64,000 nucleotides of DNA from Streptomyces filipinensis. Lineage in GTDB: Bacteria; Actinomycetota; Actinomycetes; Streptomycetales; Streptomycetaceae. Below the pieces are notes generated by a model. The model searched no databases, was not told where the DNA came from, and worked only from the letters and a program-made list of their open reading frames with translations. A program made the translations under genes and the position numbers. Shown here piece after piece: positions 43,354 to 53,400 of the stretch; the stretch's first letter is position 1, and each line of letters starts with the position of its first letter. The stretch spans positions 496,001 through 560,000 of the forward strand of contig NZ_BMTD01000003.1 of NCBI RefSeq assembly GCF_014649495.1, given 5' to 3'.

Positions 43354-46300
43354 CGGAGTGTGCCTTTCCGGGAGCGGAGTCGTCGGGCGGCGGTGCGCCG
43401 GTGGTGTCGTTCACGGCCGCGGGCGGCGGAGTCGTCGGGTTCCGCCTCTCGTGCCTGGTCGAGGCGGGCGGCGAGGGAGGCGACGGTGGGGTGGCGGAAC
43501 AGGTCGACCAGGGTGATCCCGCCGTCCGCACCGGCTTCGCGCAGGGCGGCCAGCACACGCAGCAGGCGGACCGAGTTGCCGCCCATTTCGAAGAAGTTGT
43601 CGTGGACGCCGACCCGGTTCATGACCAGGACGCGTGCCCAGATGTCGGCGACCAGCTGCTCGGTCGCGGTCCCGGCGGCCGCCGCACTCGCGTCCGGCAC
43701 GCGGCGGGTGACGTCCGGCTCGGGGAGCCGGGAGCGGTCGACCTTGCCGTTGCCGCTGAGCGGCAGTTCCGCGAGGCGGACGAACAGCTCGGGGAGCATG
43801 AAGGCCGGCAGCCGCTCGGCGAGGTGGGCGCGCAGGGCGTCGGCGGCGGGCGGGGCGGTCTCGTCGCGGCACACCACGTAGCCGATGAGCCGCTGTTCGT
43901 CGCCGGTGCCGCGCACGGTCACCGCCGCGATCCGCACGTCCGGGTGGGCGGCCAGCAGCGACTCGATCTCGCCCAGTTCGATGCGCACCCCGCGCAGCTT
44001 GACCTGGAAGTCGCTGCGTCCGAGATAGGTCAGCGCCCCGTGCGCGTCGACGCGGCCGAGGTCGCCGCTGCGGTACATGCGGGTGCCGGGTGCGCCGTAC
44101 GGGTCGGCGACGAACCGCTCGGCGGTCAGGCCGGGTTGTTCGATGTAGCCGCGGGCGAGTCCGGCGCCGGTGATGTAGATCTCGCCGGTGACGCCGACGG
44201 GGACGGGCCGCAGCCGCTCGTCCAGGACGTAGAAGCGGCTGCCCGCGACCGAGCGGCCGAGCACCACCGGGTCGCCCGGGGTCAGGTCGGCCGTGTGGGA
44301 GTAGACGGACACCTCGCTCGGGCCGTAGGCGTTCACGATCCGCCGGCCGGGTTCGTGCAGCCGCTCCACGAGTTCGGCGGGGCAGGCCTCGCCGCCGACC
44401 GCGATGGTGCGCAGGTGGGGCAGCTGTCCCTTGATGTCGGGCAGCAGCATGGCGGCGGACGGCGGCAGGAACACGTAGGTGATGCGGGAGTCGCGCAGCC
44501 GGTGCAGCAGGGCCTCGCCGAGCCGTTCCTCCTCGGTCGGGACGTGCAGCTCGGCGCCGGCGACCCAGGGGAAGAACAGGTCGGAGACGGCGACGTCGAA
44601 GCCGAACGCCACGAACTGCAGCACCCGGTCGGCGGCCGTCACCGGGAAGGAGTGGCGCACGGCCGTGGTCAGGTTGACCAGGGAGCGGTGCTCGACGGCC
44701 ACGCCCTTGGGGCGGCCGGTGGAGCCCGAGGTGAACAGGACGTAGGCGAGGTCGCGGGCGCCGGGTGCCGGGCCGTCGGTGACGGGCCGCGGTTCGGCCG
44801 GGTCGGCGCGGTCGACGCGCAGGCAGGGCACGCCGAGTTCCGCGGCCCGCTCGGCGGTGGCCTCGGCGGTCAGCAGCAGGCCGGCGCCGGAGCAGTCGAG
44901 CATGTAGCGCAGGCGGTCGTCGGGGTGGGCGCGGTCGAGGGGCACGTAGGCGCCGCCCGCCCGCAGCACCGCGAGCGCGGCGATGCCCTGCTCCGCCGAG
45001 CGGGGCAGGAGCAGTCCGACCCGGCTGCCGGGGCCTACGCCGACGGCGCGCATCCGGGCCGCCAGTGCGTCGGCCCGCTCCAGCAGGTGCCGGTAGCTGA
45101 GGCGTTGTGTGCCGTGGACGAGCGCGGTGGCGTCCGGGCGGGCCGCCGCGACGCCGGCGATCAGGTCGGGGACCAGCCGGTCGCCGGGGGCGGCCTCGCC
45201 GAGACGGTCGTTCTGTGCGACGAGCAGCCGGCGCTCGTCCTCCGCGACCGGGGCGAGGCTGGAGAGCGGGGCGTGCGGGTCGGCGAGGAGGCCGTCCAGC
45301 AGGACCGTGAAGGTGCGGGTCCAGCGGCGCACGGTCGCCGCCTCGAACAGGTCGCCGCGGTGGATGAACTGGGCGGCCAGCTCGTCCCCCCAGCGCTCCA
45401 CGTGCAGATGGAAGTCGAACTTCGCGGTGTCCAGGGTGAGTTCGAGGCGTCGGGTGTCGGTGCCGGCGAGGTCCAGGGTGAGGGCGGTGTCGTCGTCGTA
45501 GGAGAAGACGACCTGGACCACGGGGTCGTGGCCGGTCTCACGGACCGGGGCGAGGGCGTCCACCACCGCCTCGAACGGGGCTTCCTGGTACGGGGCGGCG
45601 GCCCGCAGGGCGGTACGGACGCGGGTGGTCAGCTCGTGGAAGGAGGGGTCACCGCTCACGTCGACGCGCAGGGCGAGGGTGTTGGCCAGCATGCCGACGG
45701 TGTGCTGGAGGTCGGGGTGCTCGCGGCCGGACACCGGGTAGCCGATGACGAGGTCGTCGCGGCCGGAGAGCCGGGCGAGGAAGGCGGCGTAGGCGGCGAA
45801 CAGGGCCATGAAGGGCGTCGCCCCGCAGGCGCCGGCCGCCTCGGCGAGGCGGGCACGCGTGGCGGCCGGGAGCGGGAAGCGGGCACAGCCGCCGTCGGCG
45901 GAGCGCACGGCGGGCCGCGGACGGTCCGTGGGCACCTCCAGGGTGGTGGGCGCGCCGCGCAGCGCCTCCACCCAGTGCCTCACGGCCGTGTCGAACTCCC
46001 CCGCCGCCTGGCGTTCGCGCTGCCAGACCGCGAAGTCCGGGAACTGCAGGGGTTGCCCGGGTGGACTGTGCGGCCGTCCGGCGGCTTCGTCCCGGTAGGC
46101 GGCGCCCAGTTCGTCCAGCATGACGCCCAGCGACCAGCCGTCGCAGACCAGGTGGTGGGCGACGAGCAGCACGCGGTGGGTACCGTCGTCGACGGCGTAC
46201 ACCGTGCAGCGCAGCAGCGGTCCGGTGGCCACGTCGAAGGGGCGGGCGGCCTCCTGCCGGAGCAGCGTGTCCACCCGGTCGGCGGGGACCGCGTCCTCGA

Positions 46301-46592
46301 CGGTGAGCGCGGCGCCGCCGGCGGCCCGCACGAGCTGGGTCTGGGTGCCGTCCGGGGCGGTGCGGAAGACGGTGCGCAGTGACTCGTGCCGGGCGACCAG
46401 CGTGTCCAGGGCGCGCCCGAACGCGGCGGCGTCGAAGGGGCCGGTCACGGCGAAGGCCGCGGGCACGTTGTACTGCGCGGTGCCCGGGTTCAGCTGGTCG
46501 AGGACGAGCAGCCGGCCCTGCGCGTCGGAGACGGGGAACGCGTACTCCTCGTCGGTGGCCGGCGGGACGAGGGCAAGGGTGTCGGTGGTCAT
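43350..46592 (-). CDS. NRPS module C-A-PCP
   Basis: 1080 residues. Residues 10-440 are a condensation domain with SDAQGRLLVLDQL and intact AHHLVCDGWS near 150 (LCL-like). Residues 460-960 are an adenylation domain with LFTSGSTGRPKG near 615 and YRSGDLGR/LGEIESLL. By hand alignment to GrsA the pocket reads D-V-S-F-A-G-A-V-Y(-K), which matches no signature I recall. The PCP at 985-1050 has the serine in GGNSVRLLRV. The C terminus is very basic (RGRERHHRRTAARR). It ends inside the start of the KS-ACP gene. The N terminus begins 3 bp after the upstream NRPS gene. Confidence 0.9.
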   Translation of the reverse strand: MTTDTLALVPPATDEEYAFPVSDAQGRLLVLDQLNPGTAQYNVPAAFAVTGPFDAAAFGRALDTLVARHESLRTVFRTAPDGTQTQLVRAAGGAALTVEDAVPADRVDTLLRQEAARPFDVATGPLLRCTVYAVDDGTHRVLLVAHHLVCDGWSLGVMLDELGAAYRDEAAGRPHSPPGQPLQFPDFAVWQRERQAAGEFDTAVRHWVEALRGAPTTLEVPTDRPRPAVRSADGGCARFPLPAATRARLAEAAGACGATPFMALFAAYAAFLARLSGRDDLVIGYPVSGREHPDLQHTVGMLANTLALRVDVSGDPSFHELTTRVRTALRAAAPYQEAPFEAVVDALAPVRETGHDPVVQVVFSYDDDTALTLDLAGTDTRRLELTLDTAKFDFHLHVERWGDELAAQFIHRGDLFEAATVRRWTRTFTVLLDGLLADPHAPLSSLAPVAEDERRLLVAQNDRLGEAAPGDRLVPDLIAGVAAARPDATALVHGTQRLSYRHLLERADALAARMRAVGVGPGSRVGLLLPRSAEQGIAALAVLRAGGAYVPLDRAHPDDRLRYMLDCSGAGLLLTAEATAERAAELGVPCLRVDRADPAEPRPVTDGPAPGARDLAYVLFTSGSTGRPKGVAVEHRSLVNLTTAVRHSFPVTAADRVLQFVAFGFDVAVSDLFFPWVAGAELHVPTEEERLGEALLHRLRDSRITYVFLPPSAAMLLPDIKGQLPHLRTIAVGGEACPAELVERLHEPGRRIVNAYGPSEVSVYSHTADLTPGDPVVLGRSVAGSRFYVLDERLRPVPVGVTGEIYITGAGLARGYIEQPGLTAERFVADPYGAPGTRMYRSGDLGRVDAHGALTYLGRSDFQVKLRGVRIELGEIESLLAAHPDVRIAAVTVRGTGDEQRLIGYVVCRDETAPPAADALRAHLAERLPAFMLPELFVRLAELPLSGNGKVDRSRLPEPDVTRRVPDASAAAAGTATEQLVADIWARVLVMNRVGVHDNFFEMGGNSVRLLRVLAALREAGADGGITLVDLFRHPTVASLAARLDQAREAEPDDSAARGRERHHRRTAARRLRSRKGTLR

Positions 46593-46595
46593 CGG

Positions 46596-49500
46596 TCACT
46601 CTCCCCGGAGGGTGGTTTCGAGGACCGCGGCGACGCGTGTCGCCGGGTCCGGCTGCAGTACTCCGTCGTGCGTGCAGGCGAGTTCGTGCACGTCGAGGGC
46701 GGCGGTCGAGGGTCGCCAGGCGGCCGCCTTCTCGGCGGTGGCGGCGTGGGACTGGCGGGTCGCGGAGAAGAGGGTGACGGGGCCGTCGTAAGGGGACGGG
46801 CGCCAGGCGCGGGAGAGGTGGATGTGGTGGGCCTGCGCATCGGTGATCGCGTGCAGGACCCCGTCGCCGAGAGCGGCGAGCGGGCCGTCGGCGGCACGGA
46901 CCGCGGCGAACGCCTCGGCGCGGCCCCACCGGCCCGGTGGTGCGGGCCGGCCCGGCGCGTGGCTGTCGAGCAGGATCCGCAACGACTCCCGCTCGACCAC
47001 GTCCGCCGGCAGCCGGGGCGTACCGGGCGGCTGGGGCATCGCGTCCAGCACGGCCAGCAGCCGCACCTCCTGCCCGGCCGCGCGCAGGCGTGAGGCGATC
47101 TCGTGGGCGACACAGCCGCCGAAGGAGTGGCCCAGCAGGGCGTACGGGCCGTTCGGCACGCGGGCGCGGATGCGCTCGGTGTACGCCTCGGCCAACGCGT
47201 CGACGCTCGCCGGGAGCCCGCTCGCCCCGTCGGTGAGCGCTGGGCTCTGCAGGGCGTGCACCGGGCGGTCCGGGTGGAGGTGCGGGAGGAGGGCGGCGAA
47301 GGACCAGCCGAGTCCGAGGGCCGGGTGGACGCAGAAGAGGGGGATGCGGCCACCGCCTGGGCGGAGGGTGAGGAGGGGGGACAGGTCGGTGTCGGGAGTG
47401 GGGACGGTGCGGGCGGCGAGCAGGGCGGGGGTCGGGGCCGCGAACAGGGTGGCCAGCGGCACCCGGGCCTTCGACGCCAGCCGCAGCGCGGTCAGGGAGT
47501 GGCCGCCGGCCGTGAAGAAGTCGGTGTCCGGGTGGACGTCGGGCACGCCGAGCACCTCTGCGAACAGCGCGCACAGCCGCCGTTCGCGGTCGTCGCGCGG
47601 GGCGCGGGTGCGGCGGCCGCCGAGCGCGGCGCCCGTCGGCTCGGGCAGTGCGGCCCGGTCCGTCTTGCCGTGCCGGGTGAGCGGTACGTGGTCGATGCGG
47701 GCCCATACGGAGGGGACGAGGTGGGCGGGGAGCCGTCGGGCGGCGGCCTCCTTGGCCCTGGCCAGGAGGGCGGGCCAGTCGTCGCCGGTGGCCTCGTCCG
47801 GCAGGAGCCAGGCCGCCAGCCGCTTGCCGCCGGTGGCGTCCGGGCGTGCGGCGACGACGGCCCGCCGTACCCCGGGGCAGGCCGCGAGCGCGGACTCCAC
47901 CTCGGCCGGTTCGATACGGACGCCGCGCACCTTGATCTGGTCGTCGGCACGGCCGCGGAAGTCGAGGACGCGGTCGCCGGTCCAGCGGGCCAGGTCGCCG
48001 GTGCGGTACATACGGCCGCCCGGCGGCCCGTACGGGTCGGCGACGAACCGCTCGGCCGTCTGTCCGGGTCGTGCGAGGTAGCCGTGCGCCAGGCCGGTGC
48101 CGGCCAGGTAGAGCTCGCCGGTGCCTCCCTCGGGCACCGGGCGCAGGAGGCCGTCCAGGACGTAGGCGCGGGTGTTGTCCAGCGGGCGGCCGAGGGGGAT
48201 CACGCCGGGGCCGCCGTCGGTGGTGTGGGCGGTGGCGAAGACGGTCGCCTCGGTGGGGCCGTAGCCGTTGACGACGGTGGTGCCCGGGCAGTGGGCCAGG
48301 ACGCGGGCCACGGTCGCGGGGTCGAGCACATCGCCGCCCGCCCAGATCTCCGTCAGTCCGGCCGCCGACTCCGGTGCGATCTCGGCGACCGTGCGCAGGA
48401 GTTCGGGGGTGAGGAGCAGCGCGGTGATCCTCCGTTCGGGTATCACGCGGCGCAGGAGGCCGGGGGTGACGGGGCCGGGTGGGGCGACGACGACCGTCCC
48501 GCCGTTCAGGAGCGGGATCCACACCTCGTACGTCGACGAGTCGAAGGTGTACGGGGCGTGCAGCAGCACACGGCGGTGGCCGTCGCCCTGGAAGCGGGCG
48601 TCGGCGGCGAGTTCGACGATGCCGCGGTGCGGGACGACGACGCCCTTGGGTTCGCCGGTGGAGCCGGAGGTGTGGAGGACGCAGGCGGGTGAGCCGGGGT
48701 GGGGTTCCGGGAGGGGCGAGGTGATGGCCGCGCCGGGCGCGTGGACGTCCAGCGCCTGTACGGCACCGGGTGGTTCGGTTGCCGTCCCGGCGGTCAACGC
48801 CAGCCGGATCCCCGCCGCCTTCGTCAGCCGGGCCAGGCGTTCGGCGGGCTGGGCCGGGTCCAGCGGGAGCCAGCAGGCGCCCGCCTTGAGGACGGCCAGC
48901 TGGGCCACGACCACGGCCGGGGAGCGGGGCACCAGCAGGGCGACCGTGTCGCCGGGGGCCGTGCCCGCCCGGATCAGACGGGCGGCCAGGGCGTCGGAGG
49001 CGGCGTCCAGGCCGGCGTAGGTGAGGACGCCGTCGTCCGACTCGACGGCCGGGGCGTCCGGGGTACGCGCGACCTGCTCGGCGAACCGGCCGGTGACGGT
49101 GGCCGGCCGGGCCGGGGGACGGACCGGGCCGGTGGCGAGGTCGATCAGCCCCTGGTGCTCCGCGGGCGGCAGCACGTCGATGCGGTCCGCGATCCGGTCG
49201 AGGCCGTCCGCCAGCCGGGCCAGGGCATGGGCCGTTCGCCCGGCCGTCGCGGACGCCGACAGGCCCCGGCGGCAGCCGACCGACAGCGTCAGCCGCTCAC
49301 CGGCGGTGACGGCCAGGGTCACCGGGTAGTGGGTGGCGTCCGTGACCTGGAGGAGGGCCGGTTCGTCCGGGTCGGTGTCGTCCTCGCCGCGCTGCGGGAA
49401 GTTCTCGAAGGCGAGGACGGAGTCGAACAACTCCCCCACACCAGCCGCCTGTTGGATGTCGGCGAGCCGTGCGTGCTGGTGGGCGGCGAGCCGGGACTGC

Positions 49501-50435
49501 TCCTCCTGGAGGCGGACCAGCAGCTCGGTGACGGTCTCGCCGGCCCGCAGCCGGACCCGTACCGGGAGCGTGTTGACGAACAGGCCCACCATGCTCTCGA
49601 CGCCGGGCAGGTCGTGCGGACGGCCGGAGACGACCGCGCCGAAGACCACGTCCCGGCCGCCGGTGGTGCGGGCCAGGACGAGGGCCCAGGCGGTCTGGAC
49701 GAGGGTGTTGAGGGTGACGCCGGCCTCCGCCGCGCGCCGGGTGAGGGTGGCGGTCAGGCCGGCGGGCAGGCGGATCAGGGCGCGGTCGCAGGGGGAGTCG
49801 TCGGCCGTGGCCGGGAGCGTGAGCGGTACGGGCGGTTCGAGGCCCTCCAGGGCCTCGGCCCAGGCTGTCTCCGCCTTGTGCCGGTCCTGCCGCGCCAGCC
49901 ACGCCAGGTAGTCGCGGTAGGAAGCGGTGGGCGGCAGCGGGCGGCCCGCGACCAGGGCGGCCAGGTCCGCCTCCAGGACCGGCATGGACCAGCCGTCGAG
50001 CAGGATGTGGTGGAAGGACAGGAGCAGTTCGGCGCCCGTGTCGTGGCGGGCGAGGGTGGCCCGCACGAGAGGGGGCCGCGCGGGGTCGAAGCGCCGGGAC
50101 GCGTCCGCGTCCAGCAGCATCCGCATCCGTACGGCCCGCTCGTCCGGACCGAGGCCGGTGAGGTCGGCCTCCCGCCACGGCACCCGCACCGCGCGCGGGA
50201 TGATCTGCACGGGCCGGTCGAGGCGTTCGTGGCGGAAGCAGGCGCGCAGATTGGGGTGGCGCCGCAGCAGTTCCGTCACCGCGGCCCGTGTCCGCTGCGG
50301 GTCGGTGCCGGGGCCGATCCGGAACCGGGCCTGGACCAGGTAGGGGTCGGGTCCCGTCGTGTCCCGCAGGGTGTGGAAGAGGAGTCCTTCCTGGGCCGGG
50401 GACAGCGGCAGGACGTCCTGGACGTTTCCGCTCAT
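46596..50435 (-). CDS. NRPS module C(DCL-like)-A-PCP-TE
   Basis: 1279 residues. The C domain (1-440) has LPLSPAQEGLLFHTL and SFHHILLDGWS, the pattern of condensation domains that follow an epimerase module (DCL). The A domain (455-950) has LHTSGSTGEPKG; hand-aligned pocket D-S-Y-L-W-G-G-V-F(-K). The PCP serine is in AGGHSLTALRL near 980. A C-terminal type I thioesterase (1025-1279) has GHSFGGCVAHE near 1105. The upstream gene ends in an epimerisation domain, in agreement with the DCL type. The ATG overlaps the upstream stop by 4 bp. Confidence 0.9.
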   Translation of the reverse strand: MSGNVQDVLPLSPAQEGLLFHTLRDTTGPDPYLVQARFRIGPGTDPQRTRAAVTELLRRHPNLRACFRHERLDRPVQIIPRAVRVPWREADLTGLGPDERAVRMRMLLDADASRRFDPARPPLVRATLARHDTGAELLLSFHHILLDGWSMPVLEADLAALVAGRPLPPTASYRDYLAWLARQDRHKAETAWAEALEGLEPPVPLTLPATADDSPCDRALIRLPAGLTATLTRRAAEAGVTLNTLVQTAWALVLARTTGGRDVVFGAVVSGRPHDLPGVESMVGLFVNTLPVRVRLRAGETVTELLVRLQEEQSRLAAHQHARLADIQQAAGVGELFDSVLAFENFPQRGEDDTDPDEPALLQVTDATHYPVTLAVTAGERLTLSVGCRRGLSASATAGRTAHALARLADGLDRIADRIDVLPPAEHQGLIDLATGPVRPPARPATVTGRFAEQVARTPDAPAVESDDGVLTYAGLDAASDALAARLIRAGTAPGDTVALLVPRSPAVVVAQLAVLKAGACWLPLDPAQPAERLARLTKAAGIRLALTAGTATEPPGAVQALDVHAPGAAITSPLPEPHPGSPACVLHTSGSTGEPKGVVVPHRGIVELAADARFQGDGHRRVLLHAPYTFDSSTYEVWIPLLNGGTVVVAPPGPVTPGLLRRVIPERRITALLLTPELLRTVAEIAPESAAGLTEIWAGGDVLDPATVARVLAHCPGTTVVNGYGPTEATVFATAHTTDGGPGVIPLGRPLDNTRAYVLDGLLRPVPEGGTGELYLAGTGLAHGYLARPGQTAERFVADPYGPPGGRMYRTGDLARWTGDRVLDFRGRADDQIKVRGVRIEPAEVESALAACPGVRRAVVAARPDATGGKRLAAWLLPDEATGDDWPALLARAKEAAARRLPAHLVPSVWARIDHVPLTRHGKTDRAALPEPTGAALGGRRTRAPRDDRERRLCALFAEVLGVPDVHPDTDFFTAGGHSLTALRLASKARVPLATLFAAPTPALLAARTVPTPDTDLSPLLTLRPGGGRIPLFCVHPALGLGWSFAALLPHLHPDRPVHALQSPALTDGASGLPASVDALAEAYTERIRARVPNGPYALLGHSFGGCVAHEIASRLRAAGQEVRLLAVLDAMPQPPGTPRLPADVVERESLRILLDSHAPGRPAPPGRWGRAEAFAAVRAADGPLAALGDGVLHAITDAQAHHIHLSRAWRPSPYDGPVTLFSATRQSHAATAEKAAAWRPSTAALDVHELACTHDGVLQPDPATRVAAVLETTLRGE

Positions 50436-53400
50436 CGGACGGCCACCTCACCGTCGAAGCCGCCGAAGCCGGCGAAGCCGTCGATGTACTCCTCGGACTC
50501 CACGTCGTCCTCGAACTCCAGTCCGTCCTCCAGCTCGGCGAGCTGATCCACGGTCAGGGCGACCAGCGGGAAGTCGGACGGGGTGTGGCCGGCGGCCGAG
50601 CCGTCCGCCGTGTCCGCCACGAGCGCGGCGAGCTCCTCGGTCCACAGCCGGGCCAGCTCGCGTACGTCGTCCTCGGCGAGCACGCCCTGCGCGTACGAGA
50701 AGGTCGCCTCCAGCCGCGGTGCGCCCTCCGTGCCCCGGGCCAGTACGTCGATCTCCAGGGCGTGGGCGACCGGCACCGCGTCCGGCCCGGAGTCGAGCAG
50801 CCGTCCGCCGGCCGCGTCGTCCCCGGCGAACCGGCCCAGGTAGGCGAAGCGGACGTCGGGAGCGGGCAGCGCGGCCAGGGCCGGGCCGGCCTCGGGGTGG
50901 AGGTAGCGCAGCAGGCCCCAGCCGAGTCCCGCGGACGGCACCGCCCGCAGTTGCTCCTTCACCTGCTTGAGCGCCGCGGGTCCGGTGTCCGTGCCGAGGT
51001 CCAGACGGACCGGGTACTGGGTGACGAACCAGCCGACGGTGCGCGAGACGTCCACGGGTGCCGACAGTGCCTCGCGTCCATGTCCCTCCAGGTGGAGCAG
51101 GAGGTCGGTGCCGGTGCCGCGCCGGCGGACGGCCGCACGGACCAGGGCGGTGAGCAGAACGGCGTCGGCGCCGCAGTGGAAGGCGCCGGGGAGGGTGACG
51201 AGGGCGGACCGGGTCAGATCGGCGTCCACGTCGACGGTGACGGCGGCGCGGCGGGGGGCGCCGGCGGAACCGGCCGACCGGCTCGCCCAGTCGTCCTCCC
51301 CGATCAGCAGCCGGGCCTGCCCGGCGGTGCTCAACCGGCCCGTCCACCAGTCCAGTTCGTCGGTCATCCGGTCCGCCTCGGCGGGCAGCAGCCGCGCCCA
51401 CCGGGCGAACGAGGCGCCCGGGTCCGCCGGGGGTTCGCCGCCGTCCGCCAGCAGCCGTGCCAGCTCCTGCCCCAGCACCCGCCAGGACACTCCGTCGACG
51501 GCCAGGTGATGCACCAGGAGCAGCAGCAGACCCGGCCGGTCGGGCCCGGCGTCGAACCAGACCGCCCGCAGCATCTCCCCCCGCTCCGGATCCAGTACGG
51601 CGGAGCGCGCCGCCGCTTCGGCGAGGTCTGCCGGGTCGGTGCCGGCGGGGACGGCGATCCGCTCAGCGCGTGCGGTGGCGGGGCCCGCCTCCAGTTCCCA
51701 GTCGGCGGACGCGTCGTGCCGGACCAGTCGCATGCGCAGGGCGGCGTGACGGTCGGCCAGGGCCGTGACGGCGGCGCGGACGCGGTCCTCGTCGACGCCG
51801 TGCGGCACGGGGAACGCCATCGACTGGATGAACGTGCCCAGGGGGCCGCCCTGTTCGCGCCACCAGCGCATGATCGGGGTGAGCGGGAAGCGGCCCTCGG
51901 CCAGGTCGGGTCCGGTCGGCTGCTCGGGGGCGGCCGGGCGGGCCGTCAGGGCCAGGCGGGCCGGGGTGCGGGCGGTGAAGACGTCCCTCGGGGCGAGGAG
52001 CAGGCCGGCCGCCGCGGCCCGGGCGGCGAGCTGGATGGCCATGATGCTGTCGCCGCCGAGCCGGAAGAAGTCGACGTCCACGTCCACCGGTTCGGTGCCG
52101 AGGACCTCGGCGTACAGGGCGCACAGGGTCTGTTCGGCGGTGGAGGTGGCGCGGGGGACGGCGGGCGGGGCGGCCGGGCCGCGGGGGGCCGGGGCGGGCA
52201 GGGCGGCCTTGTCGATCTTTCCGTTGGAGGTCAGCGGGAACGCGCCGAGGACGACCACGTCGGCCGGGACCAGTCCGGCGGGCAGACGTTCGGCCGCGTG
52301 GGTGAGCAGGGCGTCCGGGTCCGGGGTGTGGCCGGGGACCGGGACGACGTATCCGACCAGCTGCGGGCGGCCGGCCCTGCCCTCCCGGACGAGGGCCACC
52401 GCCCCACGGACGGCGGGGTGTTCGGCGAGGACGGCCGCGATCTCGGCGGGTTCCGCGCGCAGGCCGCGCAGTTTCACCTGGTCGTCGGTGCGGCCCAGGT
52501 AGTGGAGGGTGCCGTCGTCGTCCTGCCAGGCGAGGTCGCCGGTGCGGTACATGCGGGAGCCCGGGGGGCCGTAGGGGTCGGCGGTGAAGCGGTCGGCCGT
52601 CTGCGCGGGACGGTGCAGGTAGCCGTGGGCCAGGGGGCCGGAGAGGTACAGCTCGCCCTGCGTGCCCGGGGGGACCGGGCGGAGCCGGTCGTCGAGCAGG
52701 CGTACGTGCGCGCCGGCGAGGGGACGGCCCAGGGGCGGGCGCGTCTGCCCGCGCTCGTGGCCGAGCGGCTCGGAGAGCGTGACGGCGACCGTCGCCTCGG
52801 TGGGGCCGTACGCGTTGTGGAAGCGGCGGCCGTCCACCGCCCAGCGCGCCACCAGCTCCGGCGGGCAGGCCTCCGCGCCGACGGCGAGCACCCTCAGGTC
52901 CGGGTAGCTGCCGGCCGGTACGGTGGCCAGGACGGACGGTGTCGTCATGACCGCGGACACCCGCCGCCGCGCCAGCACCCGTCCCAGGTCCTCGCCCACC
53001 AGCATCCCGGCGGGCGGCAGTACCAGTGTCGCGCCGGCGCCGAAGGCCATGCACAGGTCGGCGACCGATATGTCGAAGGTCGGGGGGCCCAGCTGGAGCA
53101 CCCGGTCCCCGGGGCCCAGGTCCAGCCCGTCCGCCAGGGACCGTGCGAGCGCGGCCAGTCCCGAGTGCGGGAGGACGACGCCCTTGGGGGTGCCGGTGGA
53201 GCCGGAGGTGTGGATGACGTAAGCGGGGGTGGACGGGTCCGGGTAGGGGCCGGTGAACGGCTCGCCCTCGTACGCCTCCGGGCCCGGTACCAGTACCGGT
53301 ACGTCGCCGGCCGCCGGCGGCGCGTCGTCCGCGACGACCAGCACGGGGTCCGCGTCGGCCAGCGTGCGCCGCAGGCGTTCCGCGGGGTGCTCGGGATCGA

